From positions 1,984,001-2,048,000 of the forward strand of contig JAGYXB010002069.1 of NCBI GenBank assembly GCA_022495005.1: a stretch of 64,000 bases of DNA. The letters run 5' to 3'. The notes beneath the pieces are model-generated. The model saw only the letters and a list, made by a program, of their open reading frames with translations, was not told the DNA's origin and did not search any database. The translations under genes were made by a program, and so were the position numbers. Below, piece after piece: positions 1 through 11,400 of the stretch. This DNA is from Rhyacophila brunnea (lineage: Eukaryota; Arthropoda; Insecta; Trichoptera; Rhyacophilidae). Numbering within the stretch: position 1 is the first letter of the stretch; each line of letters opens with the position of its first letter.

Positions 1-751
1 TAAGAAGAAGCCTATATTGCCGAACAAAATTTTGTTTTTATTGTCTGAGGATGGAAAATGGGAGAAGCGGAGGTTTTAGTGCGAAAGACCTTGAATACAT
101 GGGTAAAGACGCATTCATGAGATTATTTGAAGGAATTACAGAATACCAATGTATGTTGGATAATGAAAAAAAACCTATTACACATCTTCACTTTAGAAAC
201 AAGTTGGCTGATCAGCTGATAGGATCTTTTACTTCACGAAAAAGGGTTGGTCGACCTCCATTTCCTGACGATATCAATTCAAATCATTATCCAGAAAAAT
301 GTACACTTTGTAGATGTGGTTATTGCAGCACTATGCTGAAAGTGATACGAAGCTCAGTAACAAATTGCAAAGTATCCCTTTGCATACCGTGTTTTATGCC
401 GTATCAATTGTCTGAACAAAAGAAAAAGCCAACAAGGCCTTAGAAACGTTTATTATTTTGAGAAATTTCTATAAAATTGATAAAGTAATTATTATTGTTA
501 CAGAAATAAATGAAATTATAATTTTTTCCTAAAAAAAATTACTTATTAAAAAAAATTTTTGTAAACAAATATTTTTTTTACCTAAATGGACACGGGTCAG
601 AAAACTGACCGCTGGGAAATCGATAATTACGAAAAAACTATATACATTTCAAAAAAAAAAATATTTTTTCTGTTCATCAAAATGAATATAGAATACATAA
701 AAAAAATAATTAAGCACATATCTTTAAAAAAAAAAGTTGTCCTATAAAGGG
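1..751 (+). mobile_element. piggyBac-like element, 3' part (cut by window start)
   Basis: The stretch holds the end of a piggyBac-type transposase frame, then about 300 bp of AT-rich sequence that includes a short hairpin (GGTCAG-aaaa-CTGACC near 596-611). It ends in CCTATAAAGGG followed at 752-755 by TTAA. An AGGG end abutting TTAA is the piggyBac terminal signature. The 5' half lies outside the window, so the terminal repeat pair and the target duplication cannot be checked. Confidence 0.7.
51..443 (+). CDS. piggyBac-like transposase, C-terminal part
   Basis: The 130 residues resemble the end of a piggyBac-family transposase. A FRNKLADQLIG segment is followed by a basic RVGRPPFP stretch, then a cysteine cluster (CTLCRCGYC ... 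CKVSLCIPC) like the C-terminal zinc-binding domain that binds transposon ends. The frame is open back to base 3, so the ATG at 51 is probably internal or a post-intron methionine rather than the true start. The catalytic DDD domain would lie upstream, outside the window. The piggyBac terminus at 751 supports the call. The cysteine spacing differs from that of the second piggyBac copy at 42591-44276, so this is a different lineage. It may be a decayed copy. Confidence 0.65.
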   Translation: MENGRSGGFSAKDLEYMGKDAFMRLFEGITEYQCMLDNEKKPITHLHFRNKLADQLIGSFTSRKRVGRPPFPDDINSNHYPEKCTLCRCGYCSTMLKVIRSSVTNCKVSLCIPCFMPYQLSEQKKKPTRP

Positions 752-755
752 TTAA

Positions 756-3340
756 GATGCAAAACACACCATGGTACATTAGTTAGTAAAATTTTGCTTA
801 AATCCGAATTATTGGTTTTCCACTAAATGACTTTCGATAAAATCGTCATTATAGGTGAATAGACATTATTGACTATATAAAAAAAAAAATCCTTCGTTAT
901 AAATATACAAGCAAAAGTCACTATACTATGGATGGTGAGTTTTACTGATCCTTCTTTTGGCTAACATTGTTCAGATTATTAACAAGCAAAAGTCACCAAA
1001 CCACAATTGAGCTACCTTGCCTCATACAAAAACCTTCCAGATGTTTTAATTAGCATCAAAAAGTAAAATTACCTTAAAGAAATTATTAAGAAGACATGAG
1101 AAAATAATTTAATGTAGATAAAACCTTAAAAACATTAAAATCTGATTTTTCCTGCATTTTTAAACTTTCAAATTGCGATATCTCAAAATTATGTTTTTAG
1201 GGTTGGTGACTTTTGCCTGAACGGTGACGATATATTTTTTTACTCTGTTTACATAATGTGTCGCTAAATTTCAAAATCCGCTATAACACCTTTTTGAAAT
1301 AATTAAGATATATATATCAATGGATTCGTAATTAAAATCTCTACATGAAAACTTTATCGCCTCTTTCAAAATCCGTTACGATTGACTGTCATTTATGAAA
1401 CAAAATCAATGCGTCTATCAATTCTATATGTGTAACATTCAAAAACCGCTTCAACACAAAGCGAGAATCAGACTAAAAACAACATGGTCGCCAGTACATT
1501 TATGTTGTGACTTGCGAGAAGAATGTTATTTTGTTGAATTGATAATTTAACTATTTGTAGTCAAGTGTGTGACGAACTTGTGAATATGGTTGAATGTCCA
1601 ATTAATACAGCAAGATGTTGAGCCAACCAAAATCTTGGAAAATCAATCAAATGCGCCAAAAACAGTACGTTAAATTTGACATAAATGCATGGGTCACTAC
1701 CTAAATTTCCAGTGGCGTGTAATTCAATTATTGTGAGTGGTTTAAACTGCTTTTTTCACTGATATATTTTTTTACAAAGAATAAATTGTCATGAAATCAT
1801 TTAAAAATCTCGTTCTAATAATGATACCCAGCAGATAAATTAATATAAATAGTTACTAAATACGTACTATGCAAATTTTATGCGACTGGTTGGCCCGTTT
1901 GCGTAAGTTGGCCATTAGATATAATTAACATGATATTTAAATGTGGTAATTAAATATTAATTAACAGGTCAGCAGTTTCATTTCAAATATGCATATATTT
2001 TGGTGTTGAGAGAACAAATAACCAATCATTTAAGTCTTTTATTTAATCAGTGAACTAGAATACAATCTAAATAGGTATGCAAAATATTTCCAACAATGAT
2101 CTATCATTGGGCAAAAAAAAAAAAACATCAATAATCCCATTATCCATAAACTGAGAAGTTTTTATAGATTTTCTCAAAAAAATGAAAAAGTGTTATAGCG
2201 GGTTTTGAAACTTAGAGAAACTTAGAAACTTAAACATATAAGAGAATATTGTGCATTTGTAATTTTTCATACACTCGACTTGATCCCCTGCCATCTCTGC
2301 CAATAGTGACTTGACAGGATGGCAGCAATATGGTTTCCAGTGTGGATGTGACTTAGGCCCTCCTCCCACGTAGCAACTGAAATCCGACGGAACTGAGACT
2401 CCAGTATCTAGCTAATGTATTTCAATGGCGGCTCGCTGACGGCAAGACTGGAATCTCTCAGTTGCAAATCGCCCGCAACTGAATCCGAGGAGACGCGACA
2501 TGCTAGTCTCTCAGTTGTCAGTCAGCCATTAAACAGTGGTACCTATATCAGTAGAATCGATGAAAAATCAGCACTGAAATCAAATCTGAAAAATCGAAAC
2601 TGAAATACACAAGCAATAACAAGTCAAGACGTCAAACTTTAAAGATGGTCGAACCGATTTTTAATTTTAAATATGTGGCAGATGTTGAGAAATACTCCTG
2701 CCTGTATAACTACAGGCTGCCAGAATATTCCCGTAAAGATATTACAGAAAAAGCTTAGAATGAAGTAGGAAAGACAATCGGTTTCACGGTTTGATGTTAT
2801 GAGATTATTGGGTTTCAGTATCCCCGTGTGCGAAGTATCAGTCACTGGCCAGTTTATGAATTCCATCAGCAACCAGTTTGTCGGATTTTAGTTTCTGCGT
2901 GAGAGGATGGCCTTAGTAATAGAATTAGTAGCTAGACATTCACTAGGACACTGCTGGATGCGTGGAGAACTACCTCGGATCCAAATACACAACATTTTTA
3001 AGAAGCCTACACGACAAGGCAATGTAATAGATATTGTTTAACCAATGAAACAACAATGGTTTTGACTATTCTATCATGAGTGGAATAGTTAATTTGTCTC
3101 ACAAGGGGTCATTCCCACTCTGCTATGTAGAATGTGCAGTAGCAAAATATAAGAAACTGCTTTGCACAAACTGTGAGTGGAGTGGGGACGCGACTTCAAG
3201 AGATAAATACACCGAAGGAGATAAAGCCTGACAAAAAAGAGGCCTTCTGGATGTGAATGATTATAATTGACATAGACATGGTGAGAAAATGATGCAATGC
3301 TAGTGGATAGTGATAGTCATTTTTAATATTGTGTAAAAAA
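756..3340. other. Unassigned AT-rich intergenic stretch with short repeats
   Basis: I recognise no gene here. The motif CAAGCAAAAGTCAC occurs twice (about 908 and 984) and once inverted near 1203. A TTTCAAAAnCCGCT motif recurs between about 1266 and 1455 and appears inverted near 2190-2212 (AGCGGGTTTTGAAAC). That suggests a decayed terminal-inverted-repeat element of roughly 1263-2215. Short open frames at 2415-2603 and 2639-2872 look random. Confidence 0.5.
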
Positions 3341-3480
3341 TCAGTCTTCTGCGTAATATTTAGTAACTGGTGTTGTATCGTCTATCTGAATTGAAACAAT
3401 ATGTCTGCCGGGCACCATTACTAATCCCAGGACCCGTGGCTCTTCGTCTGATTCTGCTTTTAAGTATTCCGCACAGGATC
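3341..3480 (-). CDS. NAA38: NAA38 exon 3 (Sm2 region and stop)
   Basis: It starts after a TTGTTCTAG acceptor, completes the split glycine codon, encodes [20 protein letters not shown] and a short tail, and stops at TGA (3341-3343). The intron to exon 2 is 1.1 kb. Confidence 0.93.
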
Positions 3481-4881
3481 CTAGAACAATGAAAACACAT
3501 AAATCAGACATTTTGGAAAAACCTCCAATGTATAATGCTCAATTTACATTGGCAGATTCCGTCTACCACGATTGCGAAAAGCTATTCTATTATCTATGCT
3601 TAAAAGTCACTTTTCTGGAATCGTGAACAGTCGTGAGCAAATTGGAACAATTTTTATTTATTGGGCACGATTCACCCACCAAAGATTGCCGGGAATGTTC
3701 TCGAAAATATCTGAAGTCACTTATCACCGTAACTATTCGCACCATCTTCAAACGTTACAACTCTCTTTCGACTCTTTCAAATACCATCAAATAGCTATCC
3801 TCAAGATAGCTAAAAAACGAACAGTGTGGACTAGCGCCGAGGACTCGCTCCTCGTTGAATTAATACACTTAATTAGGATTAGTTCTTTAATAAGGTTATT
3901 TGTAAAATCAATCTTAACTGATTCGCTTGGAGATTCAAGCTCGCCAAGTAGATATCTATTATGTAAATTAATAATAAGTATTTAATTATACAAAACTAAA
4001 ATATTTAAAAAAAAAAAACATGAGTGTAGCTGAAGTGGTGTCCCGTGTGGGTAAGCAGTTAATGCGTTGCTTGTGGTGGCAAATTAAGGAAGAAATGCGA
4101 ACAATACAATTTTTGAAAATAGATTCCGCGGAGTCAACACATTTATCACCTCAACATAAATTTGAGACTCAAAATAATATGGCGTACTTAGTTTGATTCC
4201 GATCCCAATAATTGGAGTTTTTAGGGTGCCGCAGGATGAAAAGATTTGAAAATCACTGTGCAGATTAAATAACGTGTTATAAAAAATGAGTTATGAATAC
4301 CATACGCTATTAAAACCTTCAATTTTAATGAGAAAAGTTGAACAAGCAAAATATTCAACAATGTTACATTGAGATAGCTTTGAATTGGGCACCATTGCGC
4401 TAATCGCATATAGATATTTAAGACAAGACAGAACTTTGACACCAGTTTTCTCAAATTTCAATTTCACAAAAATATTTTTTCTGCAATTCATTGTGAATGG
4501 CCAATGCTGTGAATTACAGGTTTTATGAGAAACGATTGTTAATCATTCCATATTAGTTCCATGCTCTGTATTAAAACACACATTGAAAAACAACACATAC
4601 CGAGAATCACGTTGGCGTCTCTGTCAGTACATAAAAATACTCCTATGAGGACACGACCGTCGGTCATTTCTATTCGAAAGTTTTTGTTTAACCATTGCTT
4701 AAGTTTTTCTTTGCCTTCAGACAGTACGACTGGCTCGACCTGCAATAAATAGACACATTTTATTAAATTATGTCCTCTAGCAAATTTTAAACGGCAAGTA
4801 ATCATGTATGGGTAAGGATTATACACTCACCAATTCTTTTTCTAATGAATCAGTAATGACTTCATCGCTCACAGTTTTCAT
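3341..4881 (-). CDS. NAA38: NAA38: NatC N-acetyltransferase auxiliary (LSM-domain) subunit
   Basis: Three exons on the minus strand (4831-4881, 4601-4739, 3341-3480) join in phase to give 109 residues. The protein is a single Sm/LSM fold: an N-terminal helix ([13 protein letters not shown]), the Sm1 strands with [22 protein letters not shown], a short insert, then the Sm2 strands [15 protein letters not shown]. This order and these motifs match Naa38 (LSMD1), the small auxiliary subunit of NatC. NatC, with Naa30 and Naa35, acetylates N-termini beginning with Met plus a hydrophobic residue, at the ribosome. The length is close to animal orthologues. Donors are GTGAG and GTATG and acceptors are TTGCAG and TTCTAG. 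The start is the first ATG and no upstream exon is needed. It is head-to-head with ALKBH1. Confidence 0.93.
3572..4600. other. NAA38 intron 2
   Basis: No second gene is evident. A 137-codon open frame on the plus strand (3572-3985) has no recognisable motif and begins at a non-ATG codon. The segment around 4030-4080 (GTGTCCCGTGTGGGTAAGCA) resembles parts of 59480-59530 and may be a fragment of a dispersed repeat. Confidence 0.45.
4601..4739 (-). CDS. NAA38: NAA38 exon 2 (Sm1 region)
   Basis: It begins after a TTATTGCAG acceptor and encodes the helix and Sm1 motif ([15 protein letters not shown]). It ends with one base of a glycine codon at a GTATGT donor. Confidence 0.95.
4831..4881 (-). CDS. 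NAA38: NAA38 exon 1 (residues 1-17)
   Basis: It encodes the acidic N-terminus [17 protein letters not shown] and ends in phase 0 at a GTGAGT donor. Too short to show as a separate frame; found by looking upstream of the LSM exon. Confidence 0.88.
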
Positions 4882-5391
4882 TTTTATACTAATGAATCAA
4901 ATATTAATGGTTTATAATTTCATTTGACGATTTTTGCTACAATTTTGGGGTTATGAAAATATTGTTTGACAAGTGACAACTAGAATATAGTTGCCGAATT
5001 AAAAAAATGCTTACAAAATTTAAATTAAAAAAAAATACTTATCTATATTATTGTTTATAGTATGCATCAATTCAATCATAAAAAAAAATATATTTAGACA
5101 ATATAAATACATCTAGATAATGGTGAATATGAAAACATTAAATTAAAATATAGAGATGCGTAGGATTAGAGGTCCATTTACCTGGATCACCCAATGATTA
5201 TAGGTGCACAAACGGAAAAAAATCGTGCACTAACGATGCACAAACAAACGCACCCAAAAAAATATGGAGTTTTAACATTGGGTGATCCAGGACCTTAGGA
5301 TTAGGTTATGGGTTCATTTTTAACCATAGATAATATAAATATACGTCAAACGCCGAAAATAGAATAACATTCACAAGAACACCATATTATA
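4882..5391. promoter_or_regulatory. Probable bidirectional promoter of NAA38 and ALKBH1
   Basis: The 510 bp separate the ATGs of two divergently transcribed housekeeping genes, so both promoters must lie here or share elements. The sequence is AT-rich and I see no clear TATA box. A small inverted-repeat element (5161-5304) occupies part of it. Promoter function is inferred from gene geometry alone. Confidence 0.55.
5161..5304. repeat. Small inverted-repeat element in the divergent promoter
   Basis: CCTGGATCACCCAATG (5181-5196) is matched by its reverse complement at 5277-5292. The pair is flanked by direct copies of TAGGATTAG at 5161-5169 and 5296-5304. This fits a tiny MITE with a 9-bp duplication, or a local repeat; no second copy of it was noticed in the window. 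Confidence 0.6.
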
Positions 5392-5499
5392 ATGACAAAA
5401 TGTGTATTCAAAAGCGATTTTAAACATTACAAGTCCAGGGTCCCACCTCCAGATTTGTCTCTTGTCTTAGATCTGCACGAAGTTATTAATGATCAAGCC
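5392..5499 (+). CDS. ALKBH1: ALKBH1 exon 1 (residues 1-36)
   Basis: It begins MTKCVFKSDFKHYK and ends in phase 0 at a GTAAGT donor. It is assigned by the first in-frame ATG and by the YKSR...DL pattern seen in ALKBH1 N-termini. Confidence 0.85.
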
Positions 5500-8400
5500 G
5501 TAAGTTTACTTTGCAGTGATTTCATTTTGAGGTTATAATATTTTGATTTCACATTGATCGGATAGGTAGTTTATTTACTATCTAGATACAGGTAATTTAT
5601 ATACACTATTTCTTCGCGTATCTAATGGCGCCTGTACACATGCATGGAATTACTGTCGGCAATTGTGCTTATTTTAAACTGTCATGATAATAACTGTTTA
5701 CACGTAAAAGTGCTGACTGTCTCTCCAATCTCATTCTTCAAGAGTAAGCGAGACGCGAGGTTGTCATTTTATACTACTATCTGATGGGTCGTATTGAAAA
5801 TCGGAGCTCAAAATGAGTAGTTCGTTTTTTTACTGGCAGGCGCAGATCGAAGATAATCTTACTTGCGCGCAATAAATCGTCACAATTTGAAATCTTCCAA
5901 TCTTGTTTGATTTATGCATGCAATCTTGCCAACTGCAGGATAATACATGTTTCCCCATACATTTTCTTACTGTGCACAGTACAACCATGCACGTGTAAAC
6001 GAGGTATAACTGATTGTCGAATCATTTATTTCAGAAACCGTTCCGAATTGAAGTTATCGATGGTAATGCGGTCGCTGCAAAACTTCATCAGTGCGGATTG
6101 ATACCGCTAGAACGATGGCGCGCGTTTACGTTTCCGTCTCGGAAGGGATTGATATACATAACAAATCCCTTTTCTGGTGCAGGCCAAAGGTATTGGGCGA
6201 TGAGATGTCTGAGAGATTTTCCCATGAGACCTCATAAATTAAATCTCGACATTCACGGGGACTTGTCGGACGACGCCGATTGGTGGAGCTCATGTCAGAA
6301 AAATAATGTACTCAAGAAAAAATTGCGATGGTGTACGCTTGGATATCATCATAATTGGGACACAAAGGTAAATATACTGGAGTTAAATTATTATAGAAAT
6401 TTACTCTTAACGGAATTTTTAATAATAATATGTACACATGAGAGACAATTTATTGTAATATTTAAAAAGTATATATATGTAGGTGGGTAGGTACCTACCT
6501 ATATACAGTTGTTATGAAAACGTCATGCATAGAATTTGTTTAATTATATCATAAAATATTATTTTGGTTTGCGTCTGTAATTTTATTATCATTTTGCGAT
6601 ACAGGCAGCCTTTGATTTCATATGTAATTGGTTCCTGAAAATGTGTACGAATGTTGAACGTACAATGACAGCAATGTAAAAAAAATATTAAGAAGTGTAG
6701 ATACTTTAAAATATTTATTTATCAATTGGTATAATAAAGTTAACGAGGCGTATTAGCGATCGGGTGTTTTCTTTATAAACTTGTCAAGAGATAGTTGAAT
6801 ACCGACCACCTTTTTTTCTTTTCTTGATATAGAGTTCTATAACATGCCGAGTCTTTATCAATAATTACTCTACGTACTTGAAATAAATTCATTTGCAACA
6901 TCTTTATCTGCACTGGCAACTTCTCCAGTGTATTAAAAGTCTGTATCATTCAACCTGAATCAAACAAACGAAATGGAACCGTTTGGTTTGGGACCGTTTG
7001 GTAAATGTCCACGGAAACGCTTTTCTGACGACTAATTAGTGTTGCCAGTACTTAAAATTAATTCATAACATATTAGTCTCTAAAACAGAAACATTCATTG
7101 AAACATCAACTTGTTATGAAATTCTAGCCTTCTATCGTTGTCTACAATAATACAAATTCGTATTCATTCATTTTAAATGTACAAAATATAAAGAATGCTT
7201 CGTGAATAGCCATTTAGTTAATTTATAAGATTTATAGGTATGACAAGTTTTTAAAAATTACTTTTGATAAGAGCTTTTTATAATTGACCACTTGTTCATG
7301 TCGACAGTATGATTTTGTGACTTAGACGACAATCGAACATATTAAATTGATAAAATTCGTTAGGTAGGTAATATAAAGATCATTCCGGGTTGATTTAACA
7401 CAGTTTGTAGTTTAAAATCTCCGTTACAAAATATAAATAAAATGAAAATAAATTCTTGGTCTGACATAATAATTATAGTAATGATATTAAATCGAACTCT
7501 TTGCACAGAAAATATGGTTGGATTTTGAGATAATAAGACCAAAAGCGGCTTCTTGTTCGCGTATGGTAACTTATGAATAATAGGTATTGATTATTAATCT
7601 ATAATATACATAATTCAAGTAAACTTCTATGGTGTAAACACCTCACGATATATAAATGCCGAATAATGCTTATCAACACTTTGACAGATTGCCATTAGTC
7701 TATGGATCGTCCGAATCAGTTTGACGTTTCATGTCAAACCATTTCTGATGGTCCGAGAACGGTTTGATTTTCAATGATACACTGAACCAAACGTCAAATC
7801 TCAAACCATTTCCGGCCAACTTTCTACTCATACAATTTGTATGTATATTGTCTATGGTTTAATTTGATTTGTTTCGTTCAGGTTGAAAGAAACGTACCTA
7901 ATATTATGTAGAGCAGTGTCTGCCAAACTGTGTGCCGCGGCACACTAGTGCGCTGCAAGAAGTCTCAGGGTGTGCCGCGAAGGAAGAAGCCTCAAGACTG
8001 TTCATTTTAAATAATGCCTATTCATTTTAATTTTCTTCAATTTTAAATAAATTCAAATGCAGAAGAAATAAGAACTCTTTTCTGCATCACTTTGTACTGA
8101 TTCCTGGTCATGAGTATTAATATTAGTGTTGCCGGCATCATTATGGGGGGTATTTAAATGTTGATCAAAGAAACCCACCCACCCACCGGGCAAGAATACG
8201 GTGCTTTTCTGTGAGTATCATGCCATCGTCATCCTTGCACATTGTGATACGTGGCTTGAAACCCTTCCTAACATTATTTATCTTTCTATATAACAGCCGG
8301 TTTTCTTGGGCTTTATAGTGTTCTTGAAGTAGGATCATTTCCTTTTTTAAATAATCACGTTTCTTTTTCTTGTGTAGTTTCTTTTCGTCACGCCGGCGCT

Positions 8401-11400
8401 TTTTATACTCATTGTCTGATGCCCGTGCCCGTGTTTTCTTCTGTAGCATCATTAAGTAAGCCCCATTCTTTCTCGTACTGACTTCGCGGCAATCTTCGTC
8501 AAACCATTCTGATCGTTCACCTGTTTTTCGGCGTCCTAAGGTTTCATTAGCTGAGGATACTATGGCAGTCTTGCACTCTTCCCAGTGTTGATTCACCTCT
8601 TCATGGTCTCCAACCTCGCCAGTTCCTGCGGAATCTTCAGTTTCTCTGTGTCAATGGGTTTTGCCCTTGCTCCCATTTCCTTTTTGGTGTTTGAGATCTT
8701 TGCTCTAACTTTTCCACATACTAGGAAATGGTCTGAGTCTACATTAGCCCCTCTGTTCACTAGATCCGATCTGTGCCTGTTGTCTATCAAAATATGGTCT
8801 ATTTGGTTTATTGTGCACCCATCCGGGGATTTCCAAGTTCCCTTATATATATCCTTACGGGGAAACATTGTGCTACCAATAATCATATTTAGTGACGCTG
8901 CACAGTTAATTAGTCGGGTTCCATTATCATTACTTTCATTGTTAAGACTATGTTTTCCGACAATGGCAGTGTAGATCTCCTCCCGTCCTATTTTGGCATT
9001 TAGATCACCGAGTATAATTTTCACATTGTGATTTGGGCAACTCTTGTACATGCTTTCTAATGCATCGTAGATGTCCTCTTTTTCCTCATCCGACTTATCC
9101 TCTGTAGGAGCATGTATGCTTATGAATGAGTAATTGAAAAAACTTTTTTTAATTCGCAGTCACATGATCCTTGGGTTGACTGGTTAGAACCCAATTATTA
9201 AATGTTTGACTCGTTTGCTTACGATGAATCCAGTCCCAGAGTGTTGTTCACTATCATGGCAGCTATAAAGTATAGTGCAGTCTCGTTTCTCCATCACTCC
9301 TTGACCTATCGATCGCATCTCCTGTAGGGCCGTAATATCACATTGGTATTTTATAAGTTGTTTTGTAAGGTTTTTCTGCTAAATATGATACTAAACATAA
9401 TTTAAAGCTTGAAGAGTAAACTGTAGAGTTTATAATAACAAACCATAATTCCAATTTGTAATTGCTCTGTACTCAAACCAATATAACGTCATTTTACCAG
9501 GTTGGCGCACTATATTCAGGAACATACACATGGTGAAAACGATTAGCACATTTTAAGTTGTTTTAAATGGCATTAGTTCATACTAAGCTTTGGGTTCATT
9601 TTAAGTAAACTAAATATATTGCTGGGGCGGGGCTCAAATGATTTGAGTGAAGATGACGTATACGGTGCATAGTGCCTGTATTATCGCCTATTGACAATAT
9701 GGGCACATCGGTTTATGGTTTGCATTACAATAAGTGAGGCAGCTGGTCTAACATCATACAAGTGCACTGCACTCCTTGCATTGCTATGAAACATCGTTCA
9801 ACATCGTAAATCATATCTTTTATTCATAGGTTTTTAATATTATCACTAACTAATTGTAATGCAAACCATAAACTGATGTGCCCATATTGCCAATGGGTGA
9901 TAATACAGACCATGCACCGTATACGTCATCTTCACTCGAATCATTTGCAATCATGACAATATATTTAGTTTACCTACTTAAAATGAACCCAAAGTTCAGT
10001 ATGAACTAAAGCCATTATAAAACAACTTAACCGTGTTAATGGTGTTTTTGCCATGCGTAATTTGTTGGATAGTAGTCGAATAGAAGCTGAATAGAAGTTG
10101 CAGTTATTGTCGCGATAGTTTAATTTATAGGCTATTGTTGCCAGTAAATCCATGCACTTGTACAGGCACTATAAGGTTTTTTTTATAAAACTCTACTTTC
10201 TTCAACTTCTCAATCAATGGAACATTGTAATATGTATTGGCAAACTTAATATTAATTTTACCATTTGTGTTCCTCACCATTATAATTGAATTCATAAGTT
10301 TAACTAGTTTCATTGATTAATTGAATATTTATTACTTTTCAGCATTACACTGAAGAAAATAGACATTCGTTCCCCGCCGACCTTGCAGAATTATGTGAGA
10401 TTATATCCAAATGTTGCGGCTTCAATGAATTCATTCCTCAAGCATCTATTGTGAATTATTACCATATGGACTCGACACTAGCGCCGCACACTGATCATTC
10501 TGAAAGGAATTTGGACGCTCCTTTACTATCATTAAGGTGATTATATTATATCCTATTAATTATCAGAGAAACCTGCAATCGAATACTAGCAGTATGCCCT
10601 CCTCCAAAGTCTTTGGTCGTGGGTTTGAATCCAATAGTAGGCCCAAATTTATGTGTTGTCTTTTCACTCTACATTTCATATCAATCATGCATTGCATATT
10701 ATGCTAAGCCGGCTCGCATATCTAAACTCGTCTCGTCTGCATCGTGTCGAATACGTCGATGTGATGCTATCGTTATTCACAAAACACACGTTGCCAGATT
10801 GACACATTGGTGGAATGTGACTTTTTAGTTTGAAAAAAAACATTTCACCATTGCACGCGTCTCGGGCTGCGAATCGAAGCCGTCAGTGTGTATACTCACA
10901 CGCTACGAATTGGTCATTACAAATACATAATATACATGTTTTGAGAGGTTACACGCGACTGTCTCCAAGCCCCTATGTACGAGGTCTTCTTATGCAACAT
11001 CGGTGCAACGTTCCTAGAAGGTTTGATTTATGGTTGTGCGGTAGACGAAGCAAGTTCAGATGTGCGAGCAGGCTAATGTAGTTCTGCATTGAATGATGTA
11101 CTTATTTAAACAATATTAAGAGCTAAATTCATAATATAATACAATAATTAATAGACCATCCCATTAATATTATTCCAGCACCTACTCGGTGAAAATTGAT
11201 AAAACCTTTCTATTATTTCATAGAATTCAGTTTTGGTATCTTGGGTTTTGCTTCTCGACATCGTACTACCGATGATAGTAACTGAATAAAATCTACATTA
11301 CATCAGGTTGTGAAATCTTGAGGAAGTCTTAGACGGAGAGTTCACGAAGGCAGTTAAGGGTGTAAAATTTGCAGGGAGTTTATGTCATGGCCATGGCCCC

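Noticed and set aside
3572..3985. 137-codon plus-strand frame in the NAA38 intron
   Set aside because: It starts at a non-ATG codon and shows no domain, no splice context and irregular composition.
5907..6490. Independent gene at 5907-6490
   Set aside because: It is ALKBH1 exon 2 read through its flanking introns; the first part lies in MITE family A.
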